In this document: positions 1 through 8,983 of the stretch, piece after piece
Position numbering within the stretch: the stretch's first letter is position 1
Layout: each line of letters begins with the position of its first letter
From: Streptomyces sp. NBC_00443
GTDB taxonomy: Bacteria; Actinomycetota; Actinomycetes; Streptomycetales; Streptomycetaceae
Length of the DNA: 64,000 nucleotides
Reading direction: 5' to 3'
Assembly (NCBI RefSeq): GCF_036014175.1
Contig: NZ_CP107917.1
Location: 310,001 to 374,000, forward strand
Program-made: the position numbers and the translations under genes
Notes under the pieces: generated by a model
Told to the model about the DNA's origin: nothing
The model's input: the letters and a program-made list of their open reading frames with translations, nothing else
Databases searched by the model: none

Positions 1-2
1 TG

Positions 3-227
3 CGCCAGGAGGGCCGCCGGAAGGACGACTTCGAGGGCGACAGCGGCGCCGACGGGGGTGGTGATGGTACGCAGACCTTCACCTTTCGGGCCGTTGCCAC
101 AGGCACCACGAAGATCAAAATGAGCTACTGCGTGCTGGGTCAGTGCCCCGACGGCGACGACCGCACCGCGACGGGCAGCCCCGGCAACGACCCGGCGTAC
201 TTCATCTACACGGTCACTGTGCCATGA
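3..227 (+). CDS. 3' end of a possible chagasin-like (I42) protease inhibitor
   Basis: Only the last 74 codons are inside the window; the start lies to the left. The frame reads through an acidic, glycine-rich stretch into FTFRAVATGTTKIKMSYC and ends in YFIYTVTVP. An 'F-x-F-x-A-x-x-x-G-x-x-x-[VIL]-x-x-x-[YF]' pattern near the C-terminus is typical of chagasin/I42 cysteine-protease inhibitors, which are exported beta-sandwich proteins. The two cysteines (SYC, GQC) could form a disulfide. The family call rests on this short pattern alone. The stop TGA at 225-227 precedes the next gene by 17 bases, so the two are probably co-transcribed. Confidence 0.45.
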   Translation, partial: RQEGRRKDDFEGDSGADGGGDGTQTFTFRAVATGTTKIKMSYCVLGQCPDGDDRTATGSPGNDPAYFIYTVTVP

Positions 228-244
228 CCGGAACGGAGGTACCG

Positions 245-634
245 ATGAACCCCAGCAAGACCGACGAAGAGTCAGCGCAGGCCGACATCGCCATGCTCCT
301 GCGCTACGGAATCGGCGCCCAGGGCCCACGTCGCAGCGCCCTGTTCGGCGACGGAGCCGTGGGCGCCGCGGTCACGCTCGACCGCCTCGCGGTCCAGCCC
401 CGCTCGGTGGCGTTCCTCGGCAGGACCGTCCGCAGCGGTGGTACCGGCTACACCGCCCGGCTGCCGGAGCTGCTCCCCCAGCCGGCGGCCTCGGACCTGG
501 TGCGCCGCTGGCTGGAAGCGGCCGCGTCGGTGGCCCGGCCCGTGGAGGGCGACGAGGTCGTGGCCCGCTGGCTGGAGGCGGTCGCCGAACTCATCGGACT
601 GCGCCGCACTGCCCGGGAGCGTGCCGCCCGCTGA
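245..634 (+). CDS. Hypothetical protein, 129 aa
   Basis: I do not recognise the family. The start at 245 (MNPSKTDEES) is chosen because GGAGG lies at 235-239, six to seven bases upstream; an ATG at 224 overlaps the preceding stop but has no such site. The protein is soluble-looking, with an acidic N-terminus, a central basic stretch and two similar helical segments near the C-terminus (VRRWLEAAASVARP and VARWLEAVAELIG), which look like an internal duplication of about 26 residues. It probably forms a two-gene operon with the partial gene before it. Confidence 0.6.
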   Translation: MNPSKTDEESAQADIAMLLRYGIGAQGPRRSALFGDGAVGAAVTLDRLAVQPRSVAFLGRTVRSGGTGYTARLPELLPQPAASDLVRRWLEAAASVARPVEGDEVVARWLEAVAELIGLRRTARERAAR

Positions 635-1267
635 GCCCAGCCCCTTAACCGCCCGCGACGACCCGCGGGGCGTCGAGCGCTTCAGGCGGGCCGTGGGCGG
701 AATTTGGCTGACGGGTCAGGAACTGGCACTTACCGGCGTAGAGGCTCAGTCCCTTGGCGAGGAGCCCGGCCCCGGACTGGGAACCGGACTAATGAAGAGC
801 GGGGCACCGTCGCGGTTGGCAGGGTAAGCGTCACCTCCCCGGCACTCGCCTTGAGGGTGAAGGTGGTCTCACCGCGGCCGATCGCGCGATCGATCCCTTG
901 ATCTCTGCCCAGGTGAAGCCGAGGCGGCGGTACGTGTTCCGCCGCTTCGGCCGTGTGAGGACGGACGAGGCTGGCGGGTGGCCACGCTCGGCTACCGCAG
1001 GTAGTCGGGGATGTCACCGGCGACGACGCGAGCGCCACGCGCGCGTGGCGCTGGCCTCTCTACGACGAGGCCCGAAACACCACTGACCCCGTCCACCTGA
1101 TGCGCCTGCTCGGAATGGGCAGACGACCACGATGAAGTACGTGCGGCCAACCCGTGCGCAGGGGTACGGGCCGGGTACGGAGCAGTTCCAGCGGCGTTGC
1201 CCTGTCGGCGTCTCGGACTGACGATCGTTGAGTCTTCCCGTGGCCGAGGAAGAGGGCGAGGGCGCGT
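635..1267. other. Gene-free stretch
   Basis: I see no convincing gene here. Open frames on both strands lack family resemblance and a plausible ribosome binding site. A short self-complementary GATCGCGCGATCGATC lies near 883-898. A minus-strand frame at 730-1038 contains a beta-strand-like segment (TTFTLKASAGEVTLTLP) that could be a decayed coding remnant, but nothing more can be supported. Confidence 0.4.
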
Positions 1268-1639
1268 TCATCCCGCTCCGCCGTCGAGCAGCCAGCTGTA
1301 ACGCAGGCGCAACGCCCGCTCGGTGCCGGCTGCCACAGTGGCGAAGCCGAGCGCGATGTTCCCCCACTTCGGTAGATCGATGGGCGAGGTAAAAGTCCCG
1401 GTGTGCTGGGCGATGCCCTCGGACTTGGAGAGCTGTTCGGCGATTTGTGGGACGAGGATGCCCAGGGCGGCGACGAGCACGCACAGCGAGAGGAGGCCGA
1501 CCGCGTGGCTCAGCGCGGGGTGCTCGCGTTCGAGGCGCGCGCGGCGCCCCTCGACGGAGTGGGGGGCCGGGACGAGCTGGTACTCAGGACCGTTGTCGGT
1601 GACGTAATGGCAGCGCTTGCCCCCGAAGAAGGCGCTCAT
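1268..1639 (-). CDS. Small membrane protein, 123 aa
   Basis: The open frame extends far upstream, but the start is set at 1639 because the reverse complement shows GGAGG six bases before this ATG (MSAFFGGKRC). There is a hydrophilic N-terminal region of about 45 residues, a strong transmembrane helix at about 45-65 (VGLLSLCVLVAALGILVP), a loop, and a second weaker hydrophobic segment at about 92-107 (KWGNIALGFATVAAG). It ends in ERALRLRYSWLLDGGAG, a run of alternating charged and hydrophobic residues. No function can be assigned. It stands alone with gene-poor DNA on both sides. Confidence 0.6.
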   Translation of the reverse strand: MSAFFGGKRCHYVTDNGPEYQLVPAPHSVEGRRARLEREHPALSHAVGLLSLCVLVAALGILVPQIAEQLSKSEGIAQHTGTFTSPIDLPKWGNIALGFATVAAGTERALRLRYSWLLDGGAG

Positions 1640-2292
1640 CCGCACCTCCACGGTGCCGCCCGGGACGGGGAAGGCGGGGGCAGTCTGGACATGGCGTGCT
1701 GAGATCCTGTGGCGGCGCTGATCAGCGGTGAAAAACACCGCCCTGGTGTCGTTCGTGCGCGTGTTGCTCCCGAACGGACGGACACCGAAGCCGCCCTGAT
1801 TGGCCGTCACCACTCTGGTTCGCCCGCGAAGCGTCGGCCGAAGCTTCTCGACGCCGGTCAGCGGCGCGCCCGAGTCGCACTCGGTTCTGGGCCGGCGGGC
1901 TCCTGCGCGTTGAACACAACCACGCGCTACCTCGTCGAAGGCAAGATGCCCGAAAAGGGACGGGTGATCACCCGCTCGGTTGTCGTGCATGCATTGGTCG
2001 AGTATTACAACGAGGCCCAGCTCGACGTCCTGCAACGCGTGCCCGCATTGCTTTCGGAGGACGACGCTGCCGGGCCGAGACAACGTTACGCAGCCCGGGG
2101 CCGAATGCAGCGCAGACTCCCGCCTGTGACCCGCCCATGACCGATGGGAGTACGCGCCCGCGGTCGACGATGACGAGGGGCGGCGTCTGCTGCGGATCAT
2201 CCGCAAGGGCTCCGGGTCGCTGGTGACTTGGCAGTGCGCGCAGACGGTGCCGCTCTCTACGCAGGGCAGGAGCAGGCCAAACGTCGCCTGAT
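1640..2292. other. Gene-free stretch
   Basis: Frames here are open over long distances because of high GC, but none has a supported start, a recognisable motif or a good neighbour context. One plus-strand frame at 1709-2140 has a mixed charged and hydrophobic C-terminal half (VEYYNEAQLDVLQRVPALL) that I could not relate to anything. Confidence 0.4.
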
Positions 2293-2669
2293 CTAGTCGT
2301 CGTCGCGACACAGGCACAAAGGGTCACCGGCCGGGTCGAACAGCACAAGGACGTTTCCTGCGGCTGGAACTCCGTCACGGCGGCCCCAGGGCGACCGCCT
2401 CTGCGACCGCTAAGTCCAGTTCGCCAGCCTGGAAGTCGAAGTGCATCATCCGGCATTGGTCGCCGTCGGCAGGTGACCACACCGGAGCCTGATAACCCTC
2501 CGCCGGCTGGAACACGAAGAATGGTCCTTGCGGAGAGGCGGCCACGATGGCCGTTCCCGGCTCTTCGTGCCCGATGTGCCAATCGAGGAGTTCGGCCTGG
2601 AACTTCGCGCCAGCACCGGAGCGACTCAGCCCGCGCAACACGACCGGCGAACATTTGCAGATGCGCCAC
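2293..2669 (-). pseudogene. VOC (glyoxalase/bleomycin-resistance fold) protein, frameshifted
   Basis: Three frames must be joined. The N-terminus MAHLQMFAGRVARAE starts at 2669 in one frame. The body (AKFQAELLDWHIGHEEPG, then GPFFVFQPAEGYQAPVW, then MMHFDFQAGELDLAVAEA) is in a second. The end (TEFQPQE, then LVLFDPAGDPLCLCRDDD and a stop at 2293-2295) needs two more shifts. These are the hallmarks of a VOC-superfamily protein of the glyoxalase-like type. At 2384-2387 and 2354-2356 adding one base to a short run (CCCC, TTT on the plus strand) restores the reading frame exactly, so at least two breaks look like single-base losses. The third, near the N-terminus, is less exact. Either a decayed gene or a sequencing problem. 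Confidence 0.7.
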
Positions 2670-2720
2670 CAGCGGGCGTGGGCCTTGGTCAGTTGCTCAC
2701 GGGCCGGAGGGCAACTGCCC

Positions 2721-3356
2721 CTAGGCAGTCGGCGACTCCGCGCGATCGGCCGGTCCTGGGTCTGTGGCCAGGCGGGCGTGCAGGTGCTCATCGTGGTACG
2801 CGCCGTCGCCGAAGCGATGTGAGTCGCGCAACGTGCCCTCGGGGAGGTAGCCGCAGCGCTGGGCCACCCGGCAGGAGGCTTTGTTGCCGACTGCGTGGGC
2901 GACCTCGATCCGGCGCGCATCAGCTGTCTGAAAGGCCCAGATGGTGACCGCCCTCGTTGCCCGGGCGGCCACGCCCCGCCCACGGGCAGTCGGCACCGTC
3001 CAGTAGCCGATCATCGCCAGACCGTCCGCACGATCGACCCACCGTACGGTGACGCTGCCCAGCAGGGCGCCGTCAGTGGCGTTCCGCACAGCGAAGGAGG
3101 CGCTCACACCGGCGTCCCAGCCGCCGTCTCGAGCCTGCAGCCATGCAAGGGCGTCATTGCGGTCGGATATCGCGAGAGGGTTCCACAGGGCGATCAGCGG
3201 ATCCGCCGCCGCGACGACCAAACCGTTCAACAGCGCGTCCGGCTCGGCGCTCTCCAGGCCCCACGGATGCAGCAGCATATCGCCCAGTTCCAGCGTGGTG
3301 CGGTAGAACGTCCGCGGGTCAGGATGGGCGGGGTGGAGGTGGCCGGAGCTAGTCAT
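2721..3356 (-). CDS. GNAT-family N-acetyltransferase (RimJ/RimL-like)
   Basis: The protein has 211 residues, starts with MTSSGHLHPAHPDP and is a single complete GNAT domain. The acetyl-CoA loop is visible as VPTARGRGVAARATRAV (the R/Q-x-x-G-x-G/A pattern), followed by a typical beta6-alpha4 stretch with VGNKASCRVAQRCGYLPEGTLR. The pattern NKASxRVAQRCGY resembles the RimJ/RimL branch, which acetylates N-terminal amines of proteins or small amines; the substrate cannot be told. It lies next to the broken VOC gene on the same strand, and 51 bases separate them. Confidence 0.88.
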   Translation of the reverse strand: MTSSGHLHPAHPDPRTFYRTTLELGDMLLHPWGLESAEPDALLNGLVVAAADPLIALWNPLAISDRNDALAWLQARDGGWDAGVSASFAVRNATDGALLGSVTVRWVDRADGLAMIGYWTVPTARGRGVAARATRAVTIWAFQTADARRIEVAHAVGNKASCRVAQRCGYLPEGTLRDSHRFGDGAYHDEHLHARLATDPGPADRAESPTA

Positions 3357-4253
3357 GGCGCCCTTCCTACCCGTTCAACGACGCCCTCCGCCAGTCATTT
3401 CTGCCGGTCACAAACCGGTGGTCGGCCGGTGCCGCCGGCCGACGGCCGACGGCCGACGGGCCTGGTCGAGGATGGCCTTCGTGGAGTTGGCGCTGGGGGC
3501 GATGCGACCGCCGACCAGGTCACCAGCGGGGGTTGTCGTGCCGGGAGCCTGCGGCGGCGGCTCAGGCATCGAAGTCGACGCGACCACCGGCACCCATCAA
3601 CTTCGTGCCAGCCGCGAGCTCGTCGGCGGTCATGCGTCGCAGCTCGCGACGGGCGCCGCCGGTGCCCACGGGGGAACACAGGTCGCAGGGGCTGGCACCA
3701 GCGCAGCCAGAGCGGTGCGTAGATGTGCTGTGTCGGCGTGCAGCACTGGCGCCATCCGCCCCTGCGACGATCACAGGCCAGCCGTGCTTCCCTGCCGAAT
3801 GGTCTGCTCGGGTCCCGCCCAAGCCTCGCACGCACCACAACAGTTCTGATTTCCCTGGGAGTTGTGACAGTGGGAGTTGTCACAGTCGCCCGGCCACAGG
3901 CCCTCCCCCTCAACGCTGCACCCGCCGCCCGGCGGCTCTGGCCTGCAGGCGGCCTGCAAAAGAATTCAGGACAGCCGCACATCGAGTCAGGACAACGGCC
4001 CTGAGACGGGCCCGCACGAAAGCGAGTGCAGCGTCTGGTGCGCAGTGGGCGGCAGACGGCGGACGGCAGAGTGCCGCTACAAGGCGAGACGACATCCCCG
4101 GGTCCTGCATCGCGCGGCCCGGCGACGGACGAGGACGATCCCGAACACGCCCGTAATACCACCAGCGAAGGGGCGCCACGCGCCCCCGTCGGCCTCGCCG
4201 TCGACCGGGCACTGATCGCCAACGCACACGCATCAAAGGACCATCAGCACTCT
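3357..4253. other. Gene-free stretch with short tandem repeats
   Basis: No convincing gene is visible in almost 900 bases. Two short repeats are present: about four copies of a 7-base unit GGCCGAC near 3437-3459, and an imperfect two-copy 15-base repeat (TGGGAGTTGTGACAG, then TGGGAGTTGTCACAG) near 3856-3885. Together with broken genes on both sides this looks like a decaying region. Confidence 0.4.
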
Positions 4254-4769
4254 TCACCAAAGCCGCTCAGCCCAACACCGGCTCCTCACCGCCGCGAGGA
4301 GGTCCTCGCGGTTGCGCGGGCCATTGTCGGCTGCGATGAGATGGTCACCGATGCGCAGAGAAAAGGTGATCAGGCAGCGGGCCTCGACATCGCCCTCGTC
4401 GGGGCAGAAGGCCCCGTAGAGCTTGCGCAGATAGTCCATGCGCCGGTTGTCAGCCCGGCGCAGGCAACGCGCGACGCCTTCGTCGCGCCGGGCCCGGTCA
4501 CGGATCGCAAGCTCGACCCCGGCGCTGGTCACGGGTGTCTCGCTCGACCCCACGAAGGCGAACAGACGCCCCAGCCGCTCGCGGGCGTCGCCCCCGCCGC
4601 GCTCGATCCGCTCGATGACGTCCTCGGTGGCCCCGCGCTCCCAGGTGTCGAGCATCTCCTCCAGCAGAGCGGCACGGTTACGGATGTTGCCGTAGAAGCC
4701 GCCCTTGCTGACGCCGAGCGCCTGCTGACTGCGCATCGAGATTGAGATGGAACGGTTGATCAACGACCT
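4254..4769 (-). pseudogene. TetR-family regulator lacking its N-terminus
   Basis: The recognition part of a TetR helix-turn-helix is clear (ALGVSKGGFYGNIRNRAALL) and is followed by a TetR-type all-helical ligand domain (EEMLDTWERGATEDVIERIE and on to SLRIGDHLIAADNG). The first helix and the turn before it are missing: upstream of SISMRSQQ the frame runs into unrelated sequence, and compared with related proteins one residue is also missing between MRS and ALGVSK. An in-frame ATG at 4736 would give a product without helix 1, which is unlikely to bind DNA normally. The coordinate 4769 marks where similarity fades, not a start codon. Confidence 0.6.
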
Positions 4770-5042
4770 TCTCCACGGGTCTGGCTCCGAACCGCGCGAG
4801 GCACAGTAGGCAGCCGCGCAGTGTCCGCCTGATAGCGCGCCAGATCGCCCTGATCCCAATCCACCGACGACGGGCGACCGACAGCACCGCGCCGTCTCGT
4901 GCTCCGCTCGCCCGGCGCTGTCCCCGCCCCGGACACCAGCGGCTCCATCGCGCTACGCCACCGGCGACACCGGACGGTGCGGCGCCCGGTGCCCGGCTCG
5001 GGGGCGGTGCGGATCAGGGAGCGCAACCGGTCGCGGAGCTCC

Positions 5043-6551
5043 TCAGTGCTCGCAGAGGGAGAACTCTCGTTCGTAGAGCTGCTCATTGTGTTCGTCGACG
5101 AAGAACTTGCGTTCCTGCATGAGTTGTTCGCGGTAGCTCTTGGCCTGTTCAAGCGTCATGGTCGAGGTGCCGGACCATGGCTGTTGGGGTGGCACATCGG
5201 ACGTCGAGACGATCTTTTCCGACGGATCGACCAGGAAGAGCGCGAGAATCTTGCGATGTCCCGGGCGGGTGGGGTCCGTCAGGCGGAATGAGCCGACGCG
5301 GTGTTGCAGGATGTTCGGGAACGCCAGGCAGCGGCCCTCGGGGGTCGACGCCGAGCCCAGCGTCTGGTTCAGCGCGTCTTCGTCCTCCAAGCCGTACACC
5401 TCACGCAGACCGTTGTCGTCGTTCTGCTCGTAGGTCGGGTCGTCGAGTGCAGCCCTGAAACTCAGTTGGCTTTCGGTAATGTTCTCGTTATCCCAGTAGT
5501 AGATGCCGGTCGAGACGATCCGCTCGTTCATCATTCCCTCGACATGCCAGGAACCACCGGAGTACTCGGGCTTGTCCGGGGTGAGATGAATGGTGGCGAG
5601 CTTGACGATGACCTGGAGACGGCGGCCGCGCAGGTCGACTCGGGCGGATTCATCGGGCAACTCAGGCGGGGTGAAGGCCGGGGCATCCGGGATGACCGGG
5701 CGGCGGTTTTCCCACCAATCGTCCTGAGCCTCTTCCCAAGCGCGGACGGCTTCTTCGTACGCCCCAGCATCACTGTAGGACGATTTGTTCGGATGCTCCG
5801 GCTCCGAGTCGTACCACCCGTAAGGATCAGCCTCGATTCGCAGGGGCCGCGGATGGCGCAGATCGGTGAGCACGTTCTCCAGCAGGGGGAGCAGGCGCGC
5901 GAACAACTCTGGTAGGACGGCGGCTAGTTCGCGATGAGTGTCGGGGTGGACGTTGTTGACGTACGAACGGAAGGCGACATCGCCGTCGTCACTGACGTCG
6001 ACGTCAGTGGGCAACCATTGGAATCTCTCCGAGAATTCGTACTTCGAATAGCGGTCCGTCGGGTTCTGCCAAGCCCGCTCGGGCGCGCCGCTCACCTCGC
6101 GCACCAGGCAGAACAGAGAGGGATGAACCAGATCCAGCACCTGACTCCCGGATCCGGGATGCCAGTCCTGTTCCGCTTCTGGGACCTGTTCCAGAACCCG
6201 GACCGCCTCGCGCAGCCGGGATCTGAGCTCGTTGTCGACCAGTGCGTCCGACTGCCACACCCCGTCGACGGCGGAGACCTCGACGCCGGTTCGACCGTCC
6301 CGAAGTGCGGCGTAATACGCGAGTTCGGCAAGCACGTAGCGAGCCTGCGCTTCGGTGAGGCCCTGGGCGACCGCTTCTTGCGTCCACCTGGCGACGATGT
6401 CTGCGTCGCTCATCTTGTCGAACCACCCCGGCTTCGCCCGAATGTGGGCGCTGCACTGCATCATCTGAAGTTCCCGCAGCGTTCGGGGTGTCGCGAACGA
6501 TATGGAACGGGAAGCCTGAAAGGGCAGCGGGAAAGCAGACAGGCCAGTCAA
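5043..6551 (-). CDS. DUF4246-family protein, likely Fe(II)/2-oxoglutarate oxygenase fold
   Basis: The 502-residue protein starts with MTGLSAFPLPFQASRSISF and shows the DUF4246 signature, including an N-terminal RTLRELQMMQCSAHIRAKPGW and the core GGSWHVEGMMNERIVSTGIY and YYWDNENITESQLSFR. A candidate Fe(II) triad is His and Glu of the WHVEG motif plus His of LQHRVGSF; Arg of GHRKILALFLVDP would sit where 2-oxoglutarate is bound. This assignment is my reading of the motif order, not a known activity. DUF4246 proteins are best known from filamentous fungi and are scattered in actinobacteria. The gene stands alone, next to an insertion-sequence remnant, which fits horizontal acquisition. Confidence 0.75.
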   Translation of the reverse strand: MTGLSAFPLPFQASRSISFATPRTLRELQMMQCSAHIRAKPGWFDKMSDADIVARWTQEAVAQGLTEAQARYVLAELAYYAALRDGRTGVEVSAVDGVWQSDALVDNELRSRLREAVRVLEQVPEAEQDWHPGSGSQVLDLVHPSLFCLVREVSGAPERAWQNPTDRYSKYEFSERFQWLPTDVDVSDDGDVAFRSYVNNVHPDTHRELAAVLPELFARLLPLLENVLTDLRHPRPLRIEADPYGWYDSEPEHPNKSSYSDAGAYEEAVRAWEEAQDDWWENRRPVIPDAPAFTPPELPDESARVDLRGRRLQVIVKLATIHLTPDKPEYSGGSWHVEGMMNERIVSTGIYYWDNENITESQLSFRAALDDPTYEQNDDNGLREVYGLEDEDALNQTLGSASTPEGRCLAFPNILQHRVGSFRLTDPTRPGHRKILALFLVDPSEKIVSTSDVPPQQPWSGTSTMTLEQAKSYREQLMQERKFFVDEHNEQLYEREFSLCEH

Positions 6552-6708
6552 TTCTCTTGGTCCTCCCAGTCGGTGTGCGGCAGCGGGAAGGATACGTCAG
6601 CGGTATGACACCGCAGCGTGGCTCCTGTCATCGGTGATCCGGAAGCCAGGGCTGCGGCGTAGTCGAGTGGCGCCCGGTTCGTGCTCATCCGAGGCCGAGG
6701 AGCCCTAG

Positions 6709-7443
6709 TGGATCGAGCCGTTCTCCGGGCTGAGTCAGTCGCAGTTCACCAGGCTGGTCGCGTTGGCTCGGCGTCGCGGTGGTGACATTCAGCGCGGCCG
6801 TCCCTGGCGGCTGCCATGGGAGAACCGGGTGTTGCTGGTGGCGACGTACTGGCGCACGAACCTCACCCTGCGGCAGGTGGCGCCGCTGTTCGGGGTCTCG
6901 AAGTCTGCGGCCGACCGCATCCTCGATCACCTGGCGCCCTTGCTGGCCATCGCACCGGCCCGCCAGCCACGCAAAGACACCGTCTACATCGTCGACGGCA
7001 CCCTCGTGCCCACCCGTGATCGCAGCGTGGCCGCCTCCAGCAAGAACTATCGGTACTCGACGAACCTGCAGGTCGTGATCGACGCCAACAGCCGCCTGGT
7101 AGTGGCGATCGGCCTGCCGCTGCCCGGCAGCCGCAACGACTGCCGGGCGTTCACGGAGTCGGGCGTCGACCGGGCCTGCCGCGGCGCACCGACCATCGCC
7201 GACGGCGGATACCAAGGCACCGGCCTGCTCATCCCGCACCGCAGACGACGAGGTCAGAGCCACCTCAGCCCACGCCAGGAAGCGGAGAATGCCATCCACC
7301 GCCTGGCGCGAGCCCGGGTGGAACACGCCCTGTCAGGGTTGAAGAACTGGAAGATCCTGAGGGACTGCCGGCTCAAGGGAAACGGCGTTCACCAGGCCAT
7401 GCTCGGCATCGCCCGGCTCCACAACCTGGCCCTCACCGGATAA
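6709..7443 (+). mobile_element. IS5-family transposase gene, left end apparently lost
   Basis: The translated product is a DDE transposase of the IS5/DDE_Tnp_4 type. It contains a helix-turn-helix-like NLTLRQVAPLFGVSKSAADR, the first Asp in VYIVDGTLVPT, the second Asp in TIADGGYQGTGLLIPH, and the final catalytic region NAIHRLARARVEHALSGLKN. The frame is open from 6709 (after a TAG) through WIEPFSGLSQSQFTRL to a TTG at 6763; no good start codon with a ribosome binding site is present. The sequence just after the gene (CCGTATGG-like complement near 7452-7470) looks like an element end, but I cannot find a matching inverted repeat on the left. It is probably a truncated copy. Confidence 0.8.
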
Positions 7444-7742
7444 CTCACACCCCATACGGGACAACCTCTAGCAGTAGAAGCCGACCAGCGCCTTGGCGGC
7501 CCCTCCTCAGGCATGATCCACGACCAGGATCGTTCGACCACCCACCTTTGTGAAAGGCCCAGGAACAACGCCGTCCTCATCGCCGTGCGCTCGTCTGCAG
7601 ACAATGGATTGGCCAGGCCACGGGGTTCTGTTCGGTGGCCGAACCAGCCGGGAAAGTGTGAACTGCTGCAGAGGCACAGGGCGTTCGGACGTAGGTTGTG
7701 CCGTGAAGCATCCACGCCGCGGTTCAAGAACGGACACGACTC
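7444..7742. other. Spacer upstream of methyltransferase gene
   Basis: About 300 bases hold the right edge of the transposase remnant and the upstream region of the next gene. No gene is seen. The stretch around 7600-7740 presumably carries the promoter for the methyltransferase, but no clear -35/-10 pair stands out. Confidence 0.35.
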
Positions 7743-8558
7743 ATGACAGACCCTGTGACGGCGCCGGAGCCGGCGAACCATCAGAAGATCGACACTTCGG
7801 TTCCGCACTCCGCCCGCATCTGGAACTACTGGCTCGGCGGCAAGGACAATTACCGTGTCGACGAGGAAGCGGGCGACGCGTACACCGCCGTCTTTCCCGG
7901 CATCGTCAGCATCGCCCGCTCCAGCCGTGCCTTCCTGCGCCGTAACATCACGTATCTGGTCTCCGAGGCGGGCATCCGGCAGTTCCTGGACATAGGCACC
8001 GGTCTTCCTACCGCCCAGAACACCCACGAGGTTGCCCAGCAGCTGGCCCCCGAGGCACGGATCGTCTACGTAGACAACGATCCGATGGTGCTCGCCCACG
8101 CTCGCGCCCTGCTCTACTCCACCGAGGAGGGCGCGACCGCCTACATCGACGCCAACGTGACGGACCCGGACCGCATCCTGGCGGCCGCCGCCGAGACACT
8201 GGACTTCGGCCGCCCCACCGCGCTCATCCTCAGCAACATCCTGGGCCATGTCGCCGACTACGATCAGGCCCGCTCCATCGTCACCCGGCTGATGGGTGCC
8301 CTGCCCTCGGGCAGCTACCTCTCCATCAACGACGGGTCGCGCGGCATCGACCCGGTCTTCGAGCAGGCGCAGGACGCCTACAACAACAGCGGGGCCGTCC
8401 CTTACAACCTGCGTACGGTCGATGAGATCACCACGTTCTTCGACGGCTTGGACCTCATCGCGCCTGGCGTCGTCTCGGTGACGCAGTGGCGACCGGGGCC
8501 CGGCCTGCCCACCGCCGAGGTCGTGGCCGAACACGGCGGACTCGCCCGAAAGGCATAA
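7743..8558 (+). CDS. SAM-dependent methyltransferase, Methyltransf_19 (DUF574) family
   Basis: The 271-residue product has the family opening DTSVPHSARIWNYWLGGKDN, the motif I nucleotide-binding loop FLDIGTGLPT, the acidic end of strand 2 in IVYVDNDPMVLAHARALL, and the ILSNILGHVADY region. This family is very abundant in Streptomyces, and most members have no known substrate. The start at 7743 gives the usual full length, and the protein has no signal peptide or membrane helix. It is followed by a 425-base gap, so it is probably a single-gene transcript. Confidence 0.9.
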   Translation: MTDPVTAPEPANHQKIDTSVPHSARIWNYWLGGKDNYRVDEEAGDAYTAVFPGIVSIARSSRAFLRRNITYLVSEAGIRQFLDIGTGLPTAQNTHEVAQQLAPEARIVYVDNDPMVLAHARALLYSTEEGATAYIDANVTDPDRILAAAAETLDFGRPTALILSNILGHVADYDQARSIVTRLMGALPSGSYLSINDGSRGIDPVFEQAQDAYNNSGAVPYNLRTVDEITTFFDGLDLIAPGVVSVTQWRPGPGLPTAEVVAEHGGLARKA

Positions 8559-8983
8559 GAGCTCGCGATCGTCATCGAGCCCGGGCAACCAACGTTCACT
8601 CACCGTCGCAGCCTCCCGCCTCCCGTGGGCTTCCCGGCTCGCTTCCCTCCGTCGGAGCGGTGGTGTGGACGGTTTGATCGACTCCACGATCAACCGTGAT
8701 CACCAGCATGCCGCGTGGGACAGAAGGGGGAGGAGATGCGAGGGGGACTGGAAGATCCGGGGATACGGTCAGGGCCCGCACCCACCGGTGGGCCCGCAGG
8801 CCCGCGCAGCAGCAAGCGCCGCCGACGAACCCCGCGAGATGACCCCCAGCAGGCTCCCGCTCCTCGCCGGCGCCGGCGTGCACGCGTCGGCCGCGGAGGA
8901 GGACGATGGGATTGGCAGGCACTTGTGCCGGAACGTTCCGACCGGCAGGACGGCTCTGAGCTGCGGCGGGGAAGGAGTCTCGT
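8559..8983. other. Intergenic stretch upstream of the PAS-PP2C gene
   Basis: No convincing coding sequence is seen. The last bases carry the ribosome binding site (GGAG near 8974-8977) for the gene starting at 8984. A distinct promoter could not be picked out. Confidence 0.4.

Noticed and set aside
1640..2317. N-terminal extension of the small membrane protein at 1268-1639
   Set aside because: The open frame continues upstream but is low-complexity; GGAGG six bases before 1639 marks the start.
6600..7500. A complete insertion sequence
   Set aside because: Only the transposase body and a possible right end are seen; no matching left inverted repeat or target duplication was found.
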